Below, piece by piece: positions 36,277 through 45,021 of a stretch of DNA of 64,000 nucleotides. The DNA is from Dysgonomonas sp. UBA7710. Lineage in GTDB: Bacteria; Bacteroidota; Bacteroidia; Bacteroidales; Dysgonomonadaceae. Under the pieces are notes generated by a model. That model was not told where the DNA came from and did not search any database. It saw nothing but the letters and a program-made list of their open reading frames with translations. Positions within the stretch are counted from its first letter, which is position 1, and every line of letters begins with the position of its first letter. A program made the translations under genes and the position numbers. The stretch covers positions 1 through 64,000 of the forward strand of contig NZ_DLFW01000020.1 in NCBI RefSeq assembly GCF_002482385.1, in the 5' to 3' direction.

Positions 36277-36825
36277 TTATTTTGAATATCCGAGCTTTGC
36301 AAGAACTTCATTGCTAATGTCTATTCTTGGAGATGCAAAAATAACGCTCTCCGCCGATGCCCTATCGAGAACAAGCTGATAGCCTTTGGCTTCGGATATC
36401 TCTTTTATAGCATTATATATATCATCCTGAATGGGTTTCACCAAAGCTTCCCTCTTCTTGAAGAGTTCCCCCTCAGGTCCAAAATATTTCTTGTTTAGTT
36501 CCTGCAGGTTTTTTTCTGTCTCTACTATTTCATTTTCCCTTTTGGTCTTCTGTTCAGCAGACAGGAAAACAAGATCGGCCTGATATTTCTTGTACATGTT
36601 CTTTACGTCGAGTTGCACTTTCTCTACTTCGCCTTGCCATTTTTGGGACATTACGTTAAGTTGTTCCTGTGCAGTCTCATAACTACTTATATTTTTCAAT
36701 ATGTATTCCATATCTATAAGAGCAAACTTTTGAGCATAGCTTCCAGCGGTTATACCTATAAATAAAGCGAATAATAATAAAATTCTTTTCATAACTGTTG
36801 ATTTTTGATGATATATATTAGACAC
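36277..36825 (-). CDS. OmpH/Skp family periplasmic chaperone, copy 2
   Basis: A 182-residue Skp-like chaperone. Family features are ALIDMEYILKNISSYETAQ near the mature N-terminus, a charged coiled arm (about 55-125) and YQLVLDRASAESVIFASPRIDIS near the end. The first ten residues precede a short run that leads to MKRILLLFALF; Met12 (start at 36792) is an attractive alternative start giving a standard signal peptide. It lies 56 bases after bamA. Two adjacent Skp paralogues next to bamA are common in Bacteroidales and may form mixed trimers. Confidence 0.9.
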   Translation of the reverse strand: MSNIYHQKSTVMKRILLLFALFIGITAGSYAQKFALIDMEYILKNISSYETAQEQLNVMSQKWQGEVEKVQLDVKNMYKKYQADLVFLSAEQKTKRENEIVETEKNLQELNKKYFGPEGELFKKREALVKPIQDDIYNAIKEISEAKGYQLVLDRASAESVIFASPRIDISNEVLAKLGYSK

Positions 36826-36881
36826 ACAGTTTATGCATTTGTTTATTGCGGGTTCTATAAATAATGTTAATTCCGGCCTGA

Positions 36882-39554
36882 TTAAAATTCTTGTCCGATA
36901 ATAAAGTGGAATTGACTACCACTCTTCTCTCCTGTACTGCTAACTGAATCAAATCCATATGCCCAGTCTATACCCATCAGTCCAATCATAGGGAGCATGA
37001 TACGTGCGCCTACGCCGGCAGAACGTTTAAGATCGAATGGATTGAATTTTTTCAGGTCATTCCATGCGTTACCGGCTTCAACAAATGTAAGCAAGTAAAT
37101 CGTTGACGATGGTTCCAGGATAAGAGGATATCTCAATTCAAGGGCCAAACGTGAGTATGCACTTGCCTGTGTACCCAATGAACCGTTTTCGTAACCGCGT
37201 AGTCCGATTGTTTCTGTCGCATATGTACTTGAATATCCTGACATACCATCACCCCCCATATAGAATGTTTCGAATGGAGATTTCTTATTTTTGTTGAAAT
37301 ATCCGACAAATCCATATTCTGTACGGGTCATCAGGACCGGAGTCTTTTTAGTATCATATAAAGATGTAAAAGTCTTCGCTTTAAATTTCCACTTATGATA
37401 TTCTATCCATTTGAACTTTTCGCCCGGTTGATAACCATATTCATCTGCTTTCATGCTGGCATAGTCTTTGCCATCAAAAGCCGAGAATGGAGGTGTTATC
37501 TGTAAGCTAAGGGATATATCCGTACCGCGGCGGGTATATACCGGATTGTCGATAGAACGTCTGTTCAATGAAAGATTCACACTTAGGTTGTTACAAACTC
37601 CATCTTTTACAATAAAGTATGCCCAGTCTTTCATTCTGTATAACTGATAAGATAGTTCAGCTTGTACAAAGAAGTAGTCATCCGGCCAACTCAAGCGTTT
37701 TCCATATCCTACCGAGGCTCCAATCATCTGTATAGACTTATTAGGGTCGGCTGCGAAGCTGTAGTCGCTATAGCCGCTTCCGTATCCGCTTCCGTATCCA
37801 TATCCGTACCCATACCCGTATCCATATCCATAATTATTGTTGATATAGCGGCTGTTAATGTCCGTTTGCCTTGAATAATATACTCCTACTGATAAAGAGT
37901 TTGGACGCTTGCCTCCAAACCAAGGGTCCATAAATGATGCAGAATATGATTGATAGTATTTAGCATTTGTCTGAGCGCTCAATGTAAGTGTCTGGCCTTC
38001 TCCCTGAGGAATAATCCCTTTATAAGATTTAGGGTTCAACATATTCTTTAATGAGAAGTTTGAGAATTTCAAACTTAATTTACCTATAATACCTGTCTGT
38101 CCCCATCCGGCAGAGAATTCTACCTGGTCATTTGCCTTGGACACTAATGGCAGGCTGATATCAACAGTTCCAGATTCAGGATCCGGTACAATGCCCGGAT
38201 TTAAGTTTTCAGGGTCGAAGTGTCCTGTTTGAGCGATTTCACGCAGTGAACGCACAATGTCGTCGCGGCTATAAAGTGCTCCGGGCTTAACCCGTAATTC
38301 GCGACGCACAACATCTTCATATACACGGTCATTACCTGCAATAGTTACTTTTCTGATAGAAGCCTTCGGCCCTTCAGAGACACGTATTTCCAGGTCAATA
38401 GAGTCGTTTGCTATGTTTACTTCCACAGGGTCGGCGTTAGAGAATATGTAACCATGGTTCTGATAGAAGTAGTTCATTACAGATTCCTCATTAGCGGACA
38501 ACTGTTCAGTCAGTTTCTTCTGATTATATACATCTCCCGGTTTCATATTTAGCAATTGCTGCAACTGCCAGGTAGGATACACGGTATTTCCAACCCATTT
38601 AATATCTTTGAGAAAGTATTGTTTCCCTTCATCCACTTTGATTTCTATGTTCACTTTGTCCGGTTTCTGCACATCGGCATATACGGTGTCCCATGTGATT
38701 ATAGCATCCCGGTAGCCAAGCTCGTTATACTTCTCTACTAAGAGTTCTTTGTCTTCTTCATAACTTTCGGATACGAATTTGGTAGAGCGGAGGAAGTTTG
38801 CTATCCAAGACTTAAAATTACTCTTGTGGCGAGTCTTTTTCATGGCTTTCTCCAGTATTCTGGCTTTAACTTCAGTATTACCTTCTATCGTGATCTTGTT
38901 GACTTTTGTCTTGTTCTTCTTAACTACGTCAATATTAAGGATAACGTGATTTTCCTTTGATAAGTCGGGCTTGTCACTTAATGTGATTTCAGCTTTGGTA
39001 AACCCTTTTTCATCAAAATATTTCTTTATGATAGTTTTAGCCCGATCCATTTGGTTCGGTGTGATTTGCAGGTTCTTTACCATCCCTATCTTGGCCTCAA
39101 TATCCTGCCGCTCACTTTTTTTCATCCCGGTATATACTATGTCCGATATACGAGGGCGTTCCTTCAGGTTTATTTCTAACCATATTTTATTACCTTCAAT
39201 CTTGGTTGCCAGGATTTTCACATCAGAGAATAGGCCTTGTCTCCAGAAGCGTTTAACTGCATTTGTTATTTCCGGTCCGGGGATTTCAATCTTGTCTCCA
39301 ACCTGTAGCTGGGCAAAGCCAAACAACGTGAAGTCTTCATACATGGGATTTACGATTCCGGAAAGCTTCATATCTGCTATTTCGTATTTCTTACTGGTGT
39401 TGTAAGAGATAACCGGCAGGCTGTCCACATTTACCTGAAGGGCTTTATTCACATTTTTAATTTCTGCGCTGTCTGTAATTCCCTGAGCTTTTACGGCTAC
39501 TGAAATTGAGCAGAAGAAGATAATGAATAGAAAAAATAAACTTTTTTTGAACAT
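36882..39554 (-). CDS. bamA: Outer-membrane protein assembly factor BamA
   Basis: The essential Omp85-family insertase for outer-membrane beta-barrels. The 890-residue protein has a signal peptide (to about residue 23), a series of POTRA domains (about 50-460) and a C-terminal 16-strand barrel. The VRGF-type motif appears as ETIGLRGYENGSLG, and the protein ends in a C-terminal phenylalanine (FIIGQEF). An odd feature is a Gly-Tyr repeat of about 20 residues at about 575-597 (encoded at 37764-37831) in what should be a surface loop of the barrel. It is preceded by uppS and followed by two skp-like genes, an arrangement common in Bacteroidetes. Confidence 0.95.
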   Translation of the reverse strand: MFKKSLFFLFIIFFCSISVAVKAQGITDSAEIKNVNKALQVNVDSLPVISYNTSKKYEIADMKLSGIVNPMYEDFTLFGFAQLQVGDKIEIPGPEITNAVKRFWRQGLFSDVKILATKIEGNKIWLEINLKERPRISDIVYTGMKKSERQDIEAKIGMVKNLQITPNQMDRAKTIIKKYFDEKGFTKAEITLSDKPDLSKENHVILNIDVVKKNKTKVNKITIEGNTEVKARILEKAMKKTRHKSNFKSWIANFLRSTKFVSESYEEDKELLVEKYNELGYRDAIITWDTVYADVQKPDKVNIEIKVDEGKQYFLKDIKWVGNTVYPTWQLQQLLNMKPGDVYNQKKLTEQLSANEESVMNYFYQNHGYIFSNADPVEVNIANDSIDLEIRVSEGPKASIRKVTIAGNDRVYEDVVRRELRVKPGALYSRDDIVRSLREIAQTGHFDPENLNPGIVPDPESGTVDISLPLVSKANDQVEFSAGWGQTGIIGKLSLKFSNFSLKNMLNPKSYKGIIPQGEGQTLTLSAQTNAKYYQSYSASFMDPWFGGKRPNSLSVGVYYSRQTDINSRYINNNYGYGYGYGYGYGYGSGYGSGYSDYSFAADPNKSIQMIGASVGYGKRLSWPDDYFFVQAELSYQLYRMKDWAYFIVKDGVCNNLSVNLSLNRRSIDNPVYTRRGTDISLSLQITPPFSAFDGKDYASMKADEYGYQPGEKFKWIEYHKWKFKAKTFTSLYDTKKTPVLMTRTEYGFVGYFNKNKKSPFETFYMGGDGMSGYSSTYATETIGLRGYENGSLGTQASAYSRLALELRYPLILEPSSTIYLLTFVEAGNAWNDLKKFNPFDLKRSAGVGARIMLPMIGLMGIDWAYGFDSVSSTGEKSGSQFHFIIGQEF
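37764..37831 (-). repeat. Gly-Tyr codon repeat inside bamA
   Basis: About eleven GGN-TAY dipeptide codon pairs, some with serine, form an imperfect 6-base tandem repeat. The frame is kept by any whole-unit change, so loop length can vary without loss of the protein. Confidence 0.8.
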
Positions 39555-39629
39555 ATTTTGTTTCGTAGTTACTTTCTAATATTTTAAACCTGTTTTTATT
39601 ATCTATAATATAGGGTTGACACAAAAAGA

Positions 39630-40379
39630 TCAGGATTTGCCTGAAATTTGTTCACTGGTTTTTCCGAATCGTCTTTCTCTGTTCTGGAAGTCAACAATCG
39701 CTTTATACAAGGATTCTTCATTAAAATCAGGCCACAATTCATCGGAGAAAAAGAGTTCGGAATAAGCGATTTGCCAAAGAAGAAAATTGCTTATGCGTAA
39801 TTCTCCTCCGGTCCTTACCAATATATCAGGATCAGGAATGTTTTTTGTTTCCAGATAAGATGTGACAAGGTCTTCTGTTATTTCATCTGGTTTTATCTTT
39901 CCGGACTTAACGTCAATAGCTATGTTTTTCATTGCTCTGGTTAACTCCCATTTGGAAGAATAGCTTAAAGCTAAAATAACGGTTGTACCGGTACATACAG
40001 ATGTTGTTTCAAGGCAGTGATCCAATGCTTTTTTTGTATCTTCCGGTAACCGGTCAATATCTCCGATAACTTTTACACGGACGTTATTCTTAACCAGTTC
40101 CGGTGTTTCATTTGCTACAGCCTGTACCATCAGGCTCATCAGGGCTTTCACCTCTTCTTCCGGACGTTTCCAGTTTTCGGTAGAAAATGTATAAAGCGTA
40201 AGATAACGGACCTCTGCTCTTGATGCGCCTTCAATAGCTCTGCGTACGGCCGAAATCCCTTCTTTATGACCGAATGTACGGTCCAGATTCTGCCGTTTGG
40301 CCCATCGCCCGTTACCATCCATTATGACGGCAATATGCTTAGGTACCCGCGTTTTATCTATTTGGTCAAGATATGACAT
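39630..40379 (-). CDS. uppS: Isoprenyl (undecaprenyl diphosphate) synthase
   Basis: A cis-prenyltransferase that extends farnesyl diphosphate with isopentenyl units to make the C55 lipid carrier for cell-wall and polysaccharide synthesis. The 249-residue protein has the signature IAVIMDGNGRWAKRQ (catalytic Asp21), the TLYTFSTENWKRP segment and the C-terminal RTGGELRISNFLLWQIAYSE motif. It lies 75 bases upstream of bamA and 19 bases after the DUF6089 gene, part of one envelope-biogenesis unit. Confidence 0.96.
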   Translation of the reverse strand: MSYLDQIDKTRVPKHIAVIMDGNGRWAKRQNLDRTFGHKEGISAVRRAIEGASRAEVRYLTLYTFSTENWKRPEEEVKALMSLMVQAVANETPELVKNNVRVKVIGDIDRLPEDTKKALDHCLETTSVCTGTTVILALSYSSKWELTRAMKNIAIDVKSGKIKPDEITEDLVTSYLETKNIPDPDILVRTGGELRISNFLLWQIAYSELFFSDELWPDFNEESLYKAIVDFQNRERRFGKTSEQISGKS

Positions 40380-40398
40380 CTGTATTTTGGTTTAATAA

Positions 40399-41109
40399 TT
40401 AATCAATATTCAGGCAAGGACATATTCTTGCTCCAAAATCCCATGTTAAACTTATCATAGTAAGAGAATACCAGTCGTTGTTCTTAAAGGCGCCTCCATT
40501 TATTTTGTAAGGTGCATCCAGACTCAGTCCATCCCCATCCTTTGTAACATCGAAAGAATCACTGAATAGTTTTCTGAAAGAGAATTCAAATCCAAGATTC
40601 AGTCTGTCCTTCAATTTATATTTTACTCCAATCCCGATTGGAATATTAGCGTCAAAAAATGTCTTACTGCCCGAGCCTAACGTAAAGCCTATTCCTGTAA
40701 ATATATATGGAGATATGCGTTTAGCTCCTAAGTAACCGAATTTATCACTATAATTGAAGAAGTTAAACTCTATCTGACTACCCAGTTCATAAAACATCCG
40801 GCTAAAAGAGATTTCCTGCCCGAACGGATATTTATTCCCCGAATCGCGGGTGTCACCCGAAACTTTTCCAATTACAAAATTACTTTTCACAGACCATCTC
40901 AGATCTTTGTTGTATCTGAAGACAACACCTGCCGACAATCCCGGGTTCTGATACAATTTACTCTTATTGGCATCCCCCATATAAAAGGATGTACCGGCCA
41001 TCCCTCCTATCTCATACTTATAATCATCTTGTGCTTTAAGTTCGATGAATGAGAGGGGAGAATAGATGATAATCAATAGTAAAGTAAATAATATCTTCCT
41101 TTTACTCAT
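40399..41109 (-). CDS. DUF6089 family outer-membrane beta-barrel protein
   Basis: A 236-residue exported protein with a signal peptide ending around LKAQ (24-27) and alternating hydrophobic strands typical of a small outer-membrane barrel. Features seen are the GGMAGTSFYMGD start, a GYLGAKRISPYIFTGIGFTLG central segment, and an aromatic-rich C-terminus with TWDFGARICPCLN. The family is found next to uppS-bamA in Bacteroidetes, as it is here, but its function is unknown. The C-terminal Cys pair is unusual for a barrel protein. Confidence 0.8.
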   Translation of the reverse strand: MSKRKILFTLLLIIIYSPLSFIELKAQDDYKYEIGGMAGTSFYMGDANKSKLYQNPGLSAGVVFRYNKDLRWSVKSNFVIGKVSGDTRDSGNKYPFGQEISFSRMFYELGSQIEFNFFNYSDKFGYLGAKRISPYIFTGIGFTLGSGSKTFFDANIPIGIGVKYKLKDRLNLGFEFSFRKLFSDSFDVTKDGDGLSLDAPYKINGGAFKNNDWYSLTMISLTWDFGARICPCLNID

Positions 41110-41185
41110 TTATTAATCTGTATTCTGTTCTTATTTATCTAACGCAGAAAGCAGGACTAAAAGTATATCACTCAAATCTCAGATC

Positions 41186-42562
41186 CTAGAGTTTTGTTCT
41201 AAGTTTATTTATTCTGCCTATCCAAACCTTTTGTATAGGGCTTGTTCCCGAATCCGGTACTCCGCCGAATACCCAGATATAATTTTTTTCATCTACAATA
41301 ACCGATTGTCCCGATGCTTTAGGAATTCTTGTGTCTAACATCTCCTTGTTAGGTGCAGTAATCCATTTGTATCCGTAGCTTACTGTTTTGTAAAAGCTGT
41401 TTCCGGTCAGGGCATACATATACCCATCATATAAGAAAGTTACAATTCCATCTTTTTTAGGAATTACCGGATTAGACTGATTAAAAGTAACCTGAAGGCT
41501 ATTATCACTGGTTGTCTTTATAGACCATGTCTTTACATAACCTAAGCCGCTAATATTCTTTGTAACAGTTAATACGCAATTATTCAGATTACTTCTGTCG
41601 TTATGAGTCAGTGATGAATATCCTGTTGTCGGGAAATCGCTATCTATTTCGTATATAGGTTTCAATGTTTTCAGGTCGGTAGTTGTTGCTAACGAGTCAC
41701 GAGTAACAACAAGAAGTAAGTCAGTAGCGGCATTTAAAGTAGGCACTACTCCAACAATGCTTGTCACATCGTTGCTTATTCCGTCTTTACTCCATGAAAT
41801 GCCCTCTATACCTGCTGTATAACCTTGTTTATTTTTATCGACAGCATAGAATTTATTGTTGAAGAATGTTATGCTTTCCAGAGCAGATGCATCAAGCTCG
41901 CCGGATAGAGCCTGATTATCTCCGTAAGACAGAGCTGCCTCTATGTTATCAGGCTTATTCGCCTTAGATAAATATATTTTATTATCTGTGCGGGCGGTGA
42001 ATGTATAGAATGTCCCGTTCACCAGTAAGGTTTTTTGTTTATCGAAGGAGGCCGGATAACCTGTTGGCACATTTTCTTTCCATATCAATGTATCCGGATC
42101 TTCCTTATGTATCAATATCTTTATAGTGTATTCCCTTGGTTCTTTACCATTAAGAGGAGTAATCCTGAATTTAGGATACAGATAAGTCGAAAAATCTACC
42201 GAATCGGTAGTATTCCAATCAACGACAGAGTCCTTAGGGTATACTAATTCTACTTTTCCTATACTTCCGGCCGCATACGATAGAGTAACTGCGCATTTCC
42301 TCAGAGTGGTCTGGTAGGGTAGTGAGTCGGCATTGTATATCAGCCGGCTAATCTGGTCTATAGAGAACCTTGTTGTCGCCAGCGACGGATAATTTACCGT
42401 ATCTATAGCAGTATAGGGCAATGCCGCTATTTTGAAGCTCGAAATCTGTGAGTCTCCCGATAATCCGGAAGTATCGTAATCAGATGAACTGTCATTACAT
42501 GAACTTAGTGCAAAGACAGATAAAAAGATGAATAATAATTTAGTAATTTGCTTCAATCTCAT
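41186..42562 (-). CDS. DUF6242 domain lipoprotein
   Basis: A 458-residue predicted lipoprotein (lipobox Cys22 in LSSC followed by Asn-Asp). An N-terminal Ig-like domain (about 35-155, including QISSFKIAALPYTAIDTV and the DFSTYLYPKFRITP strand) precedes a C-terminal half with Kelch-like or propeller-like repeats (WKENVPTGYPA, GYKWITAPNKEM, NYIWVFGGVPDSG). It resembles DUF6242 proteins of Bacteroidales, which have no assigned role. It lies 76 bases upstream of the DUF6089 gene, in the same direction. Confidence 0.7.
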   Translation of the reverse strand: MRLKQITKLLFIFLSVFALSSCNDSSSDYDTSGLSGDSQISSFKIAALPYTAIDTVNYPSLATTRFSIDQISRLIYNADSLPYQTTLRKCAVTLSYAAGSIGKVELVYPKDSVVDWNTTDSVDFSTYLYPKFRITPLNGKEPREYTIKILIHKEDPDTLIWKENVPTGYPASFDKQKTLLVNGTFYTFTARTDNKIYLSKANKPDNIEAALSYGDNQALSGELDASALESITFFNNKFYAVDKNKQGYTAGIEGISWSKDGISNDVTSIVGVVPTLNAATDLLLVVTRDSLATTTDLKTLKPIYEIDSDFPTTGYSSLTHNDRSNLNNCVLTVTKNISGLGYVKTWSIKTTSDNSLQVTFNQSNPVIPKKDGIVTFLYDGYMYALTGNSFYKTVSYGYKWITAPNKEMLDTRIPKASGQSVIVDEKNYIWVFGGVPDSGTSPIQKVWIGRINKLRTKL

Positions 42563-42639
42563 TAGTTTAAACAGATTTATTCAGTATCAATGTGCAAAAA
42601 TAGAAAGAATTTCGGCTTACGCCTCAATAAATCTAATAT

Positions 42640-43707
42640 TTATATAATTTTATAAGTATCTGTAGTGCGTAAATGCACATATTCAGATGTTCCCCAATAT
42701 CCTTTGTTTAAGACATATCCTCTAATATCCGGAGCCTTTACTCCTTTACCAAAACAGACTTTTGAGGTTTCAATATATGCCTCATCCCACATTTGTATAT
42801 CTATCAGGCTTTGTAGCAATTCGCGTCCGCCTTCGACAAGGACCGAGTCTATCTTGTAACTTTTCAATATGGAGAATATATTTTCAAGGAGACTTTCATT
42901 AAAGTTCGTCCGGATATAAATAACGTTGTCGGATTCTTTTTCGTATAAATCCTTCTCTGTAAATATGATTGTTTTTACTTTTCCATCAAATAAGTGGTAA
43001 TCCGAAGGTATTCTGCCTTGTCTGTCTATCACGATCCGTACAGGATTTTTCCCATACCAGAAGCGTGTTGTCAGAGATGGATTGTCGTTTACCGCTGTAT
43101 TAGTTCCTATCATAATACCTGTGGTCTCGGCCCTTTTCTTATGCACGAGCATGCGTGAAAATTCATTTGAAATAGGAGTGGGCTGCGGCTTCTCCCCGTC
43201 ACATCGTTCTTTATCTATAAAGCCGTCCAGAGTCTGTGCCCATTTCAGATATATATAAGGCCGGTTCCGGGTTTGCGCAGTAAAAAACGCTCTGTTGAGA
43301 GCCTGAGCCTCTTTCTCCAACACTCCCACAACGACCTCTATGCCTGCCTCTTGCAGCATCTTTATTCCCCGGCCAGATACGGCAGGATAAGGATCGAGGC
43401 ATGCAACCACCACTTTAGGTATTTTATTGTCTATTATGAGCTGGGCGCAGGGAGGGGTTTTTCCGTGATGAGAACAAGGTTCAAGAGAAACATAAATTGT
43501 AGAATCCTTTAGCAATGCTTTGTTTTCAACGCTCTTTACTGCATTTACTTCGGCATGTGCCTTGCCATACTGACGATGGTAACCTTCGCCAATAATTTTG
43601 CCCTGATGGACTATAACCGCACCTACCATCGGGTTGGGGCTTGTAAAGCCTCTCCCATTCTGAGCCAATTGCAGGCAACGGTACATATATTTCTCTTCAA
43701 AAGTCAT
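42640..43707 (-). CDS. ribD: Bifunctional riboflavin biosynthesis deaminase/reductase
   Basis: This enzyme performs the second and third steps of riboflavin synthesis: deamination of the pyrimidine intermediate, then NADPH-dependent reduction of its ribosyl chain. The frame extends to an ATG at 43725, but the ATG at 43707 (MTFEEKYM) matches the family start and is preferred. Numbered from 43707, the N-terminal zinc deaminase domain has His51-Ala-Glu53 and the two cysteines of EPCSHHGKTPPCAQ (Cys78, Cys87). The C-terminal reductase domain starts near IYLKWAQTLDGFI and contains SVLVEGGRELL. No other riboflavin gene is nearby and no FMN riboswitch is seen. Confidence 0.94.
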   Translation of the reverse strand: MTFEEKYMYRCLQLAQNGRGFTSPNPMVGAVIVHQGKIIGEGYHRQYGKAHAEVNAVKSVENKALLKDSTIYVSLEPCSHHGKTPPCAQLIIDNKIPKVVVACLDPYPAVSGRGIKMLQEAGIEVVVGVLEKEAQALNRAFFTAQTRNRPYIYLKWAQTLDGFIDKERCDGEKPQPTPISNEFSRMLVHKKRAETTGIMIGTNTAVNDNPSLTTRFWYGKNPVRIVIDRQGRIPSDYHLFDGKVKTIIFTEKDLYEKESDNVIYIRTNFNESLLENIFSILKSYKIDSVLVEGGRELLQSLIDIQMWDEAYIETSKVCFGKGVKAPDIRGYVLNKGYWGTSEYVHLRTTDTYKII

Positions 43708-43782
43708 TTTCCTGAGTTTCTTCACAATGAGAAACGCAATAATCGAAAGGATATTTCATTTCAACTATTTTTTATTCCACGA

Positions 43783-44160
43783 TTACCGTGCAGCAATCAC
43801 TTCTATCTCCACCAAAGCGCCTTTCGGAAGATCCTTTACGGCAAAAGCTGAACGGGCAGGAAATGTGCCGGTAAACTGTGCGTTATATACCTCGTTCATC
43901 CCGGCGAAATTTGCTATATCATTTAATAATACGGTTGTTTTCACGATATTATCTGCTGTTAGCCCTGCTTCGGCAAGTATGGCTTTGATATTCTTGAAGG
44001 ATTGCGCTGTCTGCTCCTTAATGTCTTCGGAAGGAAAATCCCCGGTAGCCGGGTCGATCGGTAACTGTCCCGAAATAAATATTAGTCCGTTTACTTCTAT
44101 CGCCTGGCTGTATGGGCCTATTGCTGCAGGAGCCTTATCTGTGGCTATTACTTTCTTCAT
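43783..44160 (-). CDS. ridA: RidA family reactive intermediate deaminase
   Basis: A 125-residue enzyme that hydrolyses reactive enamine/imine intermediates released by PLP enzymes, for example during threonine and serine dehydration. Features are the APAAIGPYSQAIEVNG start, FISGQLPIDP, the catalytic Arg near residue 103 in FPARSAFAV, and a final glutamate in VEIEVIA. It lies 57 bases upstream of the ribD frame, in the same direction. The length and motif set match the archetypal RidA subfamily. Confidence 0.95.
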   Translation of the reverse strand: MKKVIATDKAPAAIGPYSQAIEVNGLIFISGQLPIDPATGDFPSEDIKEQTAQSFKNIKAILAEAGLTADNIVKTTVLLNDIANFAGMNEVYNAQFTGTFPARSAFAVKDLPKGALVEIEVIAAR

Positions 44161-44275
44161 CGCTTTATATTTTAAGATTATGTTTTAAGGTCTCAGACCT
44201 TTTTATTATTTTTATATCTGAAACATTAATAGCTAGTTAGAACTAAAAAATATTGCATTAAATCCTCTCATTTAC

Positions 44276-45016
44276 TTATTTCAGTCCTTTTTGGCGGATA
44301 ACTTCATAGATGAGCACCCCCGCGGCCACCGATACGTTCAGTGAACCAATAGTGCCGAATTGAGGAATTTTTACCAGATTATCGGCTATGCGCAGATTTT
44401 CGTTCGCTACACCGACATCTTCAGCGCCCATCACAAAGGCTATGGGGCCTGTATAATCTACCTCGGTGTAGATGTCTGCTCCTCTTTCGCTTGCGGCCAC
44501 AACTTTTATTCCGCTGTTTCTCAGGAATTGAATTGCAGAAGTAAGATTCGGTTCTTTGCAAACCGGAATTTTGAGTAATGCCCCTGCCGATGTTTTTACC
44601 GCATCCGCATTTACGGTTACGCTCCCCTTTGCCGGAATAACAATTGCATTAACACCCGCCACTTCGCAGGTACGGGCAATGGCTCCGAAGTTGCGGACAT
44701 CGGTGATACCGTCCAGTATAAGGATAAAGGGATCTTTCCCATTTTCGTAAAGGAAAGGAACGATATCTTCAATCTTTTCGTAAGTGATCGCCGAAAGGAA
44801 CGCGATAACACCCTGATGATTTTTCCGGGTAAATCTGTCCAACCGTTCGTTCGGCACACGTTGCACAGCGACATCATGGGATTTCAGGAGTGCGAGTAAT
44901 TCTTTCGACAAGTCGCCTTGTAGTTCGCGCCTGATTATTACTTTATCTATTTCTTTTCCGGCTTCGATCGCTTCTATTACAGCACGTATGCCGAAAATCA
45001 TTTCCTTTTCCTTCAT
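44276..45016 (-). CDS. rlmB: 23S rRNA (guanosine-2-O-)-methyltransferase RlmB
   Basis: A SPOUT-class RNA methyltransferase of 246 residues. An N-terminal substrate-binding domain (about 1-75, IFGIRAVIEAIEAGKEIDK) precedes the knotted catalytic domain, with the three family motifs DGITDVRNFGAIARTCE, AFVMGAEDVGV and IPQFGTIGSLNVSVAAGV. RlmB methylates the ribose of G2251 in E. coli 23S rRNA. Related TrmH-type enzymes act on tRNA, so the exact target is assumed. It starts 5 bases after the amino-acid permease gene. Confidence 0.93.
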   Translation of the reverse strand: MKEKEMIFGIRAVIEAIEAGKEIDKVIIRRELQGDLSKELLALLKSHDVAVQRVPNERLDRFTRKNHQGVIAFLSAITYEKIEDIVPFLYENGKDPFILILDGITDVRNFGAIARTCEVAGVNAIVIPAKGSVTVNADAVKTSAGALLKIPVCKEPNLTSAIQFLRNSGIKVVAASERGADIYTEVDYTGPIAFVMGAEDVGVANENLRIADNLVKIPQFGTIGSLNVSVAAGVLIYEVIRQKGLK

Positions 45017-45021
45017 TCTTC

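Noticed and set aside
43708..43782. A possible FMN riboswitch before ribD
   Set aside because: The gap is too short for the element and shows none of its conserved segments.
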